In this document: positions 18,257-25,913 of the stretch, in pieces
Numbering within the stretch: the stretch's first letter is position 1
Layout: each line of letters opens with the position of its first letter
From: Xylanibacter oryzae DSM 17970
GTDB lineage: Bacteria > Bacteroidota > Bacteroidia > Bacteroidales > Bacteroidaceae
Assembly: GCF_000585355.1 (NCBI RefSeq)
Contig: NZ_KK073873.1
Location: forward strand, 2,895,703-2,959,702
Direction of reading: 5' to 3'
Length of the DNA stretch: 64,000 bases
The notes under the pieces: generated by a model
Told to the model about the DNA's origin: nothing
The model's input: the letters and a program-made list of their open reading frames with translations, nothing else
The model's database searches: none
Program-made: the position numbers and the translations under genes

Positions 18257-18691
18257 ATGAACAAAAAGAATGTGTTTCTATTTTGCATGGCAATGATTTT
18301 TTTATCATCTTGCACAACTATTAAGTCAGTGGATTATACAGAAGCCAATAACTATTTTCACCGCAATGATGCTTCTTTGCCAGGCAGTCTGAAAATTACC
18401 TCTCAAGAAGAGTTTAACAGACAATTCGGTATGGCTGCATTTATGGGTGATAAAGGTAAGCCAACAAAAATTGACTTTCAAAAAAGTTTTGTTATTATAA
18501 AGGTCCTTCCTGTAACAGATTTTCAAACGACTCTAGCCCCGGTATCTTTAAAGAAAGTTAGAGATAAACAACTCCGATTGACCTATACATTAAGGCGGGG
18601 CAAAGAGCAGTCATTCTCAACGCAACCTATATTTATCCTAGTCGTTGACAATAAATATAAAGATTTTGAGATAATTGAGAATCCTATATAA
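18257..18691 (+). CDS. small putative lipoprotein
   Basis: A 144-residue protein with lipobox LSSC (cysteine 19). The remainder has a helix (SQEEFNRQFGMAAF) followed by strands (KSFVIIKVLPVTD, LRLTYTLRRG, QPIFILVVDNKY). The layout faintly recalls the PrcB C-terminal protease-complex fold, but I would not name it on that alone. A TATATTTG at 18188-18195 may be its -7 box, though no TTTG sits at the -33 position. Confidence 0.65.
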   Translation: MNKKNVFLFCMAMIFLSSCTTIKSVDYTEANNYFHRNDASLPGSLKITSQEEFNRQFGMAAFMGDKGKPTKIDFQKSFVIIKVLPVTDFQTTLAPVSLKKVRDKQLRLTYTLRRGKEQSFSTQPIFILVVDNKYKDFEIIENPI

Positions 18692-18879
18692 ATAGTTTCT
18701 GAAACTCGTTGGTTTTGCATATTGCTTACATTAGCGGGGTGATAATTATTTTAATCTAGTATAAAAAAGAACGATATTTTCATAAAATTACTATCTTTGT
18801 AAAAATGTAAAGCCATGTACGCAGATTTTAAATGTGCTCATAACTTTTCGATATTTATTTAATATTAATTATTGTTGTT

Positions 18880-19242
18880 ATGAAATCTAATTTTATTACA
18901 AAACTGTTTGGGCTAGCTGTTATCTTTTTAGCAACTTTGATGTTTTCCTGTAGTGATGACAACCATGGTAAAACTGTTGTTATGGATGTATCTCCTAATC
19001 TAGTTTGGGTAGGAGTGAGACCCCCGGGACGAGCTAATGATTCTGCCCAGGTAATGAAGTGTCTTGTAGAAGGTACAAACCAAGATTTATATATAGGTAG
19101 AAGTAAAATTGAAGGATTTGAGTATGCTGAAGGATTTACATATAAGTTGCTTGTAAGAATAATGCCTATTGAAAATCCTCCTGCAGACGGATATACGGAT
19201 AGATATGAATTGCTAAAAATAATATCCAAGCAAAATAATTGA
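18880..19242 (+). CDS. DUF4377 lipoprotein
   Basis: A 120-residue lipoprotein with lipobox MFSC (cysteine 24). The mature region follows the DUF4377 pattern: KCLVEG, a short polar loop, IEGFEYAEGFTYKLLVR, then NPPADG and a final YELLKIISK strand. These domains often occur beside META-type heat-shock domains; here it stands alone and its role is unknown. A TATCTTTG at 18792-18799 is a plausible -7 box. A very strong terminator follows the gene. Confidence 0.8.
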   Translation: MKSNFITKLFGLAVIFLATLMFSCSDDNHGKTVVMDVSPNLVWVGVRPPGRANDSAQVMKCLVEGTNQDLYIGRSKIEGFEYAEGFTYKLLVRIMPIENPPADGYTDRYELLKIISKQNN

Positions 19243-19324
19243 CATAATGTTAATCATATAGGGTATATCTTACTCAATATATTAAGATGTTATTCGTATA
19301 TGATTTCTATTCAAATAACCCAAT

Positions 19325-19376
19325 AAAAAACGATACAATTTATGTAGTCCAATGACATAAACTGTGTCGTTTTTTT
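19325..19376 (+). terminator. terminator after the DUF4377 gene
   Basis: A stem of about 20 bp (19325-19345 with 19355-19375) with a short loop, A run before and seven T after. Confidence 0.9.
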
Positions 19377-19453
19377 GTTCTTTTATTTATTTGTGCCTTT
19401 GTACCTTTGCATCATCAAAATTTGCATGTTACCATATCGAAAGTTATAAGTTA

Positions 19454-20014
19454 ATGAATTTGATGGGCAAGTGAGTGGATACATGTGAGCTACTCAGACC
19501 CCTCAAGGCATTTTTAGACCCAAATAAAGAGTACGAAAAAGAAGAAATTAGGCTACCTTCAGATAGGCCGCAAGTTGATAAAAAGTAATAGGGGAATGGA
19601 CCTGAATATGCTAAAAAGACGATTTCATCTTCCAACTCATCTTCGGAAATGACTTCCAACTCATTTTCAACGTTGCATAATAAGGTATGCCCGCGAGCGG
19701 GCGCGTAACTGATACAAGATACAAAATACAAGATAAAAGAAAATACTGGTACTGGTGTACCAGTAAAAGAAAACATCACCATCACCACAGATTTTTGTAA
19801 TTTAATAGAAGATATTTTTCACTCTCCAAACAAGCTTTCGAATCTAGGACAAAGAATGTCTCTTTGATATCCTCGAACAAGCTAATCAAAGCATTCGTGA
19901 AATGCCGTAATTATAGACGAGATTGATATTAAAATAAAAAGATTAACGTATAAAATCCATGAGAAAAGACTCATACTCGATTATTGCAGAAAAATCAATA
20001 AACATAATTTGTAG
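19454..20014 (+). pseudogene. decayed coding region of unknown family
   Basis: Protein-like sequence continues through several plus-strand frames broken by stops and shifts. From ATG 19454 a frame reads to a stop at 19586, with an internal TGA at 19472-19474 and text such as ELLRPLKAFLDPNKEYEKEE. A second frame (19709-19867) includes NLIEDIFHSPNKLSNLGQR. It is continued one base out by LFDILEQANQSIREMP (stop 19908), and then by IIDEIDIKIKRLTYKIHEKR, ending at a TAG at 20012-20014. The joins read naturally as one protein. Together these look like a dead accessory or mobile-element gene rather than chance frames. I do not recognise the family. A TACCTTTG at 19402-19409 could be its old promoter. 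Confidence 0.5.
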
Positions 20015-20138
20015 ATAAAATGAACAAAAATAGTCTCTGCACTTTGCAGAATAAATAAAAAAATAACTACCACTTTACCACTGGGTGAACTAAATAACTG
20101 AATACTAATACAATACAACTTTGCAATGATCAGTATAA

Positions 20139-20299
20139 ATGCCACAAAAAGTCACTCAAGTACCACTTGGAGCATAGCTTTAACCTTGTCAAAGCATAGT
20201 TCCAACCTTGTCAAAGCATAGCTCCAATGGCCTAAAAGCTATCTTCCTGATGTGTCGAATGATAGCTCCGAGTGATACCTTCGTGGTATTTTGTGGTAT
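20139..20299. repeat. imperfect 39-bp inverted repeat enclosing three 22-bp tandem repeats
   Basis: Arms 20139-20177 and 20261-20299 are imperfect inverted repeats (about two thirds of bases pair). Between them, three head-to-tail units of exactly 22 bp (20171-20192, 20193-20214, 20215-20236) each start AGCATAG; the first two are nearly identical, the third only in its first half. The remaining bases of the 19243-20616 gap show a GC-rich palindrome GCCCGCGAGCGGGC (19689-19702) inside the decayed gene and no further gene. Confidence 0.6.
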
Positions 20300-20616
20300 A
20301 TAGAAATGCCTGAAACCTCGATAAACAAAGGGCAAGTGGTATAGTGACACTTATTTATAAAAAAACTACTTTGGAAAAATTCAAAATGGTGACACGAAGA
20401 GGTGAATCTGTTATTAATGCCCTTGTAAACGGATCTGATTAATATCCAAAAGAAACTAAGATATCCGGCGAAAATGGCTTTTAGCTATAAAATCTGAGGC
20501 AAAATGGGGCATTTTTTTTAACGAATGGAGAAAATTGTATATCTTTGCAGATGATAATGAGTAAATAATATACAGCAAACTTGTAAACGTGTTTTTTAAA
20601 GAAATAGACTTTTGAA

Positions 20617-21042
20617 ATGAAGATTATAAAGTATTATAGCATATTGATCGCAATCTTTATATCAACCTTTAGCGTAACGGCAAAGGCTGATATCATAAAA
20701 CTGCCGTATACCCCGCAGAGCATAAAAATTAGCAAAGACAGTACCTTTGCGATGATTGCTTTCGGCGATGATATACCTGAAGGCGAAAAACTTAATAGTA
20801 GACGTATCGGACTCTTTGACTTAACTCAAAATAGATTGCTTATGTTAAAGACTAAAGACAAAGTATCGCATGTATACGATAACAACTTCAATCTAGTAGA
20901 TACATATCCTCCCTGTAGCTATTACTTTCGTAAAGAAGAGGCTCAATTGTATTTTGTCCGTCATATGGATAAAGCGAAAAATATTATCCAACTTCAGAAT
21001 AAACTAATATGTTCTGTAGACAATAATCTGTATATAGAGTAG
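20617..21042 (+). CDS. exported hypothetical protein, possibly a propeller fragment
   Basis: A 141-residue protein with a signal peptide (about 1-24, SVTAKA). The mature part reads like one or two blades of a beta-propeller (SIKISKDSTFAMIAFGDD, RRIGLFDLTQNRLLML). It stops early, and the following 150 bp is unrelated non-coding DNA, so it may be the remnant of a longer protein. I do not recognise a family. A TATCTTTG at 20540-20547 is a plausible -7 box. It sits right after the decayed region at 19454-20299. Confidence 0.5.
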   Translation: MKIIKYYSILIAIFISTFSVTAKADIIKLPYTPQSIKISKDSTFAMIAFGDDIPEGEKLNSRRIGLFDLTQNRLLMLKTKDKVSHVYDNNFNLVDTYPPCSYYFRKEEAQLYFVRHMDKAKNIIQLQNKLICSVDNNLYIE

Positions 21043-21132
21043 CTGATTTAGATATAATTATTGGTGTTTGTCATGAATGATACAAATAGGAAACAATTTG
21101 TTATATTCTGCAAAGAATATGCAATAAATTGA

Positions 21133-21164
21133 CTTGTATGTATGATTATATTGTTATAACTTTG
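21133..21164 (+). promoter_or_regulatory. promoter for the GH43 gene at 21197
   Basis: CTTG (21133-21136; one mismatch to TTTG), 20-bp spacer and TAACTTTG (21157-21164), 32 bp before the ATG. Confidence 0.6.
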
Positions 21165-21196
21165 CATCGATTTAATATTATCAAAATCTACAAATA

Positions 21197-22864
21197 ATGA
21201 ATAAGAAAGTTTTAATGGCTACGGCCCTTATGTTTATGTCTATTGGTGCTGCCAAGGCTCAAAAGGCTGACTTCAGTTACTTTAAGTATACTGGCAATGA
21301 CAGCCGCTTCGATAAAAAAATAGATAGGAACAATCAGTATCTTAATCCTATCATGGCAGGATTCTATCCAGACCCATCTATATGCAGAAAAGGGGATACT
21401 TATTATTTGGTAAATTCATCTTTTAGCTTCTTCCCCGGTGTGCCAATCTCTACCAGTAAAGATCTGGTAAACTGGAAACAGATGGGATTTGTACTCGATC
21501 GTCAGTCACAACTGCCTCTGGGACGTCAGAAAGTGTCGGGAGGTATATTTGCACCTGCAATAACATATAACAAGAAGAACAAAACATTCTATATGATAAC
21601 CACTAACGTGGGAATGGGAAACTTCTTCGTTAAGACAAAAGACCCTGCTAAAGGATGGAGCGAACCTATAATCCTGCCTCATGTGGTTGGCATAGACCCT
21701 TCGTTCTGCTTCGATGATAACGGCAAGGCTTATATCGTAAATAATGATGAACCTGTAGGCGGACACGACTGGGTCGGCGAGCGTTCTATCGTATGTCATG
21801 AATTCAGCGTAAAGGGTGACAGCACAGTAGGACCATCAAGAGAAATTTTAAGAGGTGGTACTCATCTTGAGAATCATCCTATCTGGATAGAAGGACCGCA
21901 TATGTTCAAGTATAATGGCTTCTATTATCTGATGTGTGCAGAGGGTGGTACAGGTTCTTGGCATTCTGAGGTTATCCTGCGTAGTAAGAATCCTTTCGGA
22001 CCATTCGAGTCTTACAGTGGCAACCCTATTCTGACACAGCGTCAGGGTCTTGACCCTAATCGTCCTGATTTCGTATCAAGTGCAGGCCATGCTGATATAG
22101 TTCAGACTCCTAACGGTCAGTGGTGGGCAGTGTTCTTGGGATGCCGTCCTTATGAGGAAGACTTCTATAACACAGGTCGTGATACCTATCTGTTGCCTGT
22201 AACATGGAAGAACGGATGGCCTGTAATACTAGAGAGTGGTAAGGCTATTCCTACTGTAAATAATAAGAAGGGACTACAGCCTACAGAGAACTACAACACC
22301 GGTAACTTTAGCTATGAAGATAATTTCGGAACAGATAATCTTAACATCAGATGGATATTCTTACGCAATCCTAAGAATAAATTCTACTCTTTGGGTTCTG
22401 ACGGACTTACAATTGATCCGCAACCTGTAAATATTTCACAGAGCGAATCTCCTTCAGCTATCTTCTGCCGTCAGCAGCATACTACTTTCACTGCAGAAAC
22501 CGAATTGACCTATATGCCTAGTTCATCTAAAGACTTAGCCGGACTGGCTCTGTTGCAGAACGAACAATATAACTTTGTGTTCGGCAAGACAAAGAAAGGC
22601 AATGACGTGATGATAACATTGCAGCGCTCAGAGAAAACAAATGTAACAGTAGCTTCTGTCAAACTAAGTGCTGAGGATGCACAGAAACCACTAAAACTTA
22701 AGGTAAGTGGTAACGGAAGATATTATGATTTCTTCTATGCAGTGGGCAATGGTCCATGGCAGACTCTTGCACTGGGTACTGATGCTATCAATCTTAGTAC
22801 AGGACGCTCAGGAGGTTTCATAGGGGCATGTATTGGCCTTTATGCTACTTCGGCTAACGAATAA
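21197..22864 (+). CDS. GH43 beta-xylosidase / alpha-L-arabinofuranosidase
   Basis: Exported five-bladed propeller glycosidase of 555 residues. Signal peptide to about 21. The catalytic base is D59 in FYPDPSI, the second aspartate lies in GIDPSFCFDD and the general acid is the glutamate of IEGPHMF. After about residue 370 comes a beta-sandwich domain (FSYEDNFGTDNLNIRW onward) of the GH43 C-terminal concanavalin-like type, giving the two-domain layout of xylosidase/arabinofuranosidase members. It releases terminal xylose or arabinose from oligosaccharides; which one cannot be told here. It has its own promoter and terminator, so it is not in an operon with the next gene. Confidence 0.88.
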   Translation: MNKKVLMATALMFMSIGAAKAQKADFSYFKYTGNDSRFDKKIDRNNQYLNPIMAGFYPDPSICRKGDTYYLVNSSFSFFPGVPISTSKDLVNWKQMGFVLDRQSQLPLGRQKVSGGIFAPAITYNKKNKTFYMITTNVGMGNFFVKTKDPAKGWSEPIILPHVVGIDPSFCFDDNGKAYIVNNDEPVGGHDWVGERSIVCHEFSVKGDSTVGPSREILRGGTHLENHPIWIEGPHMFKYNGFYYLMCAEGGTGSWHSEVILRSKNPFGPFESYSGNPILTQRQGLDPNRPDFVSSAGHADIVQTPNGQWWAVFLGCRPYEEDFYNTGRDTYLLPVTWKNGWPVILESGKAIPTVNNKKGLQPTENYNTGNFSYEDNFGTDNLNIRWIFLRNPKNKFYSLGSDGLTIDPQPVNISQSESPSAIFCRQQHTTFTAETELTYMPSSSKDLAGLALLQNEQYNFVFGKTKKGNDVMITLQRSEKTNVTVASVKLSAEDAQKPLKLKVSGNGRYYDFFYAVGNGPWQTLALGTDAINLSTGRSGGFIGACIGLYATSANE

Positions 22865-22887
22865 ACTTTAATATTATTTTCAATAAT

Positions 22888-22930
22888 GAGCCATCGAACT
22901 CTTACTAATGAGTGACGATGGCTCGTATTG
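22888..22930 (+). terminator. terminator after the GH43 gene
   Basis: Stem GAGCCATCG / CGATGGCTC (22888-22896 with 22916-22924) with an inner ACTC/GAGT pairing, followed by a T-rich stretch. Confidence 0.7.
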
Positions 22931-22974
22931 TTATTTATAATTTGATAATAAAAGGTACCGATAAATTTTTAATT

Positions 22975-24105
22975 ATGAGAACAACACTTACGATTGCATT
23001 ATTCTTATTATCTGCATTACTGCCAGTACAGATTGCGGGTAAGCATGTCAACGACAGTTTCCGTCCGGGAGCATTATGGTTGGACGATAGTGGTAGGCAT
23101 ATCAATGCACACGGTGGTGGCATAATTAATTATAAGGGTACTTATTACTGGTTTGGTGAGCATAAAGCTGACACTACCAGTTCGGCTATGGTGGGGGTTA
23201 CTTGTTACTCTTCTAAGAATCTGCTGGACTGGAAGAATTGTGGCGTGGCTTTGTCTGTGTCGGATGATCCGAACAGTGATATTGTAAGAGGATGTATACT
23301 GGAACGTCCTAAAGTGGTGTATAATGCCAAGACCCGTAAATTCGTTATGTGGTTTCATCTGGAGTTAAAAGGACATGACTATTCGGCTGCCCGTTATGGG
23401 GTAGCTATAAGTGATAAAGTAGAGGGACCGTATCGCTACTTACGGTCGGGCAGGGTCAATCCGGGACGTTATCCGTTGAATTACAGTAAGGCAGACTCGG
23501 CAGCAGTATGTTCGCAATACGATGAACTGATGTCTCTGAAGTGGTGGACTCCCGCCTGGAATGACGCTATCGTCAAGGGGCTATTTATGAAGCGTGACAT
23601 GGAGAGTGGGCAGATGGCCCGCGACCAGACTGTATATATTGATGATGATGGTAAGGCATATCATATATATTCGTCTGAAGATAACATGACGTTACAGATA
23701 GCAGAACTGTCTGACGACTATACTGCTCATACGGGCAGATATGTGCGTGTGGCAGCCTCTAAGATGAATGAGGCACCTGCAATATTCAAGAAAGATGGAA
23801 CTTACTGGATGATAACAAGCGGATGTACCGGTTGGGCTCCTAATGAGGCACGTATGTTTACAGCTAAGAATATAATGGGACCATGGACACAACTGCCTAA
23901 TCCTTGTACCGGACCTAAGTCGGCTACAACTTTTGGAGGTCAGGGTACTTTCGTATTGAAGGTGAAGGGCAAAAAGGATCAGTTTATCTTTATGGCTGAT
24001 ATATGGCGACCCAACCATCCAAGTGATGCCAGGTATATATGGCTTCCAATAGACTTTAAGAATGGTATACCTGTAATACAGTGGAGGGATGAGTGGAGAC
24101 CATAA
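22975..24105 (+). CDS. GH43 exo-beta-1,3-galactanase-like protein (copy 1)
   Basis: Exported protein of 376 residues (an in-frame ATG 63 bp upstream is rejected because MRTTLTIALFLLSALL at 22975 begins the signal peptide). It is a GH43 propeller in which the usual first-strand aspartate motif is replaced by INAHGGGI; this, with GGQ in the fourth blade region, is the pattern I associate with exo-beta-1,3-galactanases (subfamily 24). Other family landmarks are LERPKVVYN, ARDQTVYIDDDGKAYHIYSS, MNEAPAIFKKDG and ITSGCTGW. It is a close relative of the protein at 47566. The subfamily call is from memory of the motif and not from alignment. It follows a terminator by about 50 bp, and no consensus promoter is obvious. 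Confidence 0.78.
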   Translation: MRTTLTIALFLLSALLPVQIAGKHVNDSFRPGALWLDDSGRHINAHGGGIINYKGTYYWFGEHKADTTSSAMVGVTCYSSKNLLDWKNCGVALSVSDDPNSDIVRGCILERPKVVYNAKTRKFVMWFHLELKGHDYSAARYGVAISDKVEGPYRYLRSGRVNPGRYPLNYSKADSAAVCSQYDELMSLKWWTPAWNDAIVKGLFMKRDMESGQMARDQTVYIDDDGKAYHIYSSEDNMTLQIAELSDDYTAHTGRYVRVAASKMNEAPAIFKKDGTYWMITSGCTGWAPNEARMFTAKNIMGPWTQLPNPCTGPKSATTFGGQGTFVLKVKGKKDQFIFMADIWRPNHPSDARYIWLPIDFKNGIPVIQWRDEWRP

Positions 24106-24208
24106 GATATCTGTTCTCAATCAGTTAGTATGTAAACTTTGTATTATTTTGTGGCAAATTATCTGATATTCGTCAGAAATTTGTATCTTTGGGGCCATAA
24201 TTTATATT

Positions 24209-25843
24209 ATGGAAGCTCAAAGAATAAAACTATTATTGTTCTCTTTTTTCGTTTCATCATTGTGTGCGGCACAGAAGGTGGATCTCGAGGCTGCCATGCA
24301 GCAGTTGGATGCTGTCGTGGCTAAGCGTGATGTATATATACAGAACCATCAGAATGAAATAGACCAACTTAAGAGAACACTCAAAACCACAACTTTTGAT
24401 AACGACAAATATGTGTTATGCAAAAGATTGTATGATGAATATCAGAAGTTTGATGTAGACTCTGCTTTATATTATGCACACAGATGCAAGAATCTGGCAT
24501 CGGACATGAAGCAATGGGATTTGTTTACACAGGCGGGAATAGACGAATTGCTGATATCAATATACAGGGGACAGTATGCTCTGGCTAGGGTTCAGTTGCA
24601 AGAGTGCGGACCGATAGAGAAGGTTTCTCCTAATATGCAGGGTAAATATGCAATCGCTGCTTTAGAATATTATATGCGTGTACTGAAAGCCGGACTGGGT
24701 GATAAGACCGATCCATATAGTATAGACTCTAAACTTTGCTGGGCAAAATATAGCAGATACTTACCAAAAGGTTCGTGGAGTTACGACTACTACAGTGTGA
24801 TGGTATTTGGTGATTATGCTCCGGAAAAAATGCTTGTAAGACTTAAGACGGTACCGCAGCCTTCAATAATGGCCGCTATGATAGAGGTGGCTCTTGCCAA
24901 ATCTTATCAGAAGAATGGGAATAAGACTTTGTATTACTATTATCTGATACATTCGGCCATAAACGATATCAGTATGGCCAACTGCGAAGCACAGTCTCTG
25001 ATTTATCTTATAGAGTCGCCTTATGTGAATAAAGACAGCAAGCGAGCCTTTGATTATGCTATGGTGTGCAGTGAGAATGCCAAGGCTTATAAGGATATGG
25101 GTAGAAGTCTTGACATCGTTAAAGCTCATGCTATTATATCAAAGGCTTTTGAGTCTGCTCTGGAGCGAAGGGCTACTTACATGGGTATAATTATAGCATT
25201 GCTGGTATTATCGCTGGTAGTGATTTTTATAGAACTGAGTCTTATCATAAAGAAGCGTCATCATCAGGCTGAAATGATTGTTAGGGTGGAGGAGATGAAC
25301 GCCAAACTGAATGAGTTGGTCAAAGAAGGTGATGTAATGAGACAGCAGCTAAAGGAAAATAATATACGTCTGCAGGATGAACTTAAGCTGCGTAATAATA
25401 ATTTCATGAATGTATATCTTCTGGTTTCTAGATATATAAGCGATGTTCAGAAATATAAACGGGGGATATACAACATGCTTATAGCCGGAAAGGTGGATAA
25501 TGCAAAGAAATCTCTTAATTCGTCTACTGCGGTGGATGAGTATCTGCAAGATTTCTATAAGCAGTTTGATAAGGCATTCATGCAGTTGCATCCTGACTTT
25601 GTAGAACGTTTTAACCAACTAATGAAGCCGGATAAGAAGATTGTTGTTGCTTCGCCAGAAGTGCTTACGCCCGAGCTTCGTATATACGCGTTGGTTAGTC
25701 TTGGCATTACAGAGAGTGTTAACATCGCGGATTTTCTGCATTATTCGCCACAGACGATATATAACTACAGGTTGAAAATAAGGCATGGCTCTTGTATTGA
25801 CGAAAAGGAATTCGCAGATACAATAGAGAAAATGTATTACTGA
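24209..25843 (+). CDS. DUF6377-type transmembrane TPR/HTH regulator
   Basis: A 544-residue membrane regulator. Signal sequence to about 21 (SLCAAQ). A periplasmic helical TPR-like region (about 40-310) contains LYDEYQKFDVDSALYYAHRC. A membrane helix lies at about 328-350 (IIIALLVLSLVVIF), followed by a coiled coil (Glu/Lys-rich, about 355-390). The C-terminal DUF6377 region runs from NNFMNVYLLVSRYI to the end and includes the HTH-like stretch LRIYALVSLGITESVNIADFLHY...TIYNYRLKIR. A -7 box TATCTTTG sits at 24184-24191, implying a leader of about 12 nt. Lying between a GH43 gene and the convergent GH3/receptor/esterase operon, it may regulate the left carbohydrate block. It shares its plan with the protein at 8500. 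Confidence 0.85.
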   Translation: MEAQRIKLLLFSFFVSSLCAAQKVDLEAAMQQLDAVVAKRDVYIQNHQNEIDQLKRTLKTTTFDNDKYVLCKRLYDEYQKFDVDSALYYAHRCKNLASDMKQWDLFTQAGIDELLISIYRGQYALARVQLQECGPIEKVSPNMQGKYAIAALEYYMRVLKAGLGDKTDPYSIDSKLCWAKYSRYLPKGSWSYDYYSVMVFGDYAPEKMLVRLKTVPQPSIMAAMIEVALAKSYQKNGNKTLYYYYLIHSAINDISMANCEAQSLIYLIESPYVNKDSKRAFDYAMVCSENAKAYKDMGRSLDIVKAHAIISKAFESALERRATYMGIIIALLVLSLVVIFIELSLIIKKRHHQAEMIVRVEEMNAKLNELVKEGDVMRQQLKENNIRLQDELKLRNNNFMNVYLLVSRYISDVQKYKRGIYNMLIAGKVDNAKKSLNSSTAVDEYLQDFYKQFDKAFMQLHPDFVERFNQLMKPDKKIVVASPEVLTPELRIYALVSLGITESVNIADFLHYSPQTIYNYRLKIRHGSCIDEKEFADTIEKMYY

Positions 25844-25853
25844 TATATAAATA

Positions 25854-25888
25854 AAGGGCGGCTGTAACGATACAGCCGTCCTTCTGTT
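25854..25888. terminator. bidirectional terminator between regulator and esterase
   Basis: A 13-bp stem (25854-25866 with 25871-25883, one mismatch) with ACGA loop, flanked by A- and T-rich runs; serves the two converging genes. Confidence 0.85.
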
Positions 25889-25913
25889 TTCCTGAATAAA
25901 CAAAACTGTTACG

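Noticed and set aside
19444-19788. 114-codon minus-strand frame in the 1.4-kb gap
   Set aside because: Low-complexity acidic and hydrophobic mixture, antisense to the decayed plus-strand gene, whose frames read more like protein.
19774-19788. CATCACCATCACCAC, resembling a His-tag or vector contamination
   Set aside because: It lies in natural AT-rich sequence and reads as Asn-Ile-Thr-Ile-Thr-Thr in the decayed gene frame; no vector features nearby.
20171-20236. 22-bp repeats as a CRISPR array
   Set aside because: The units are directly adjacent without spacers, only three in number, and there are no cas genes.
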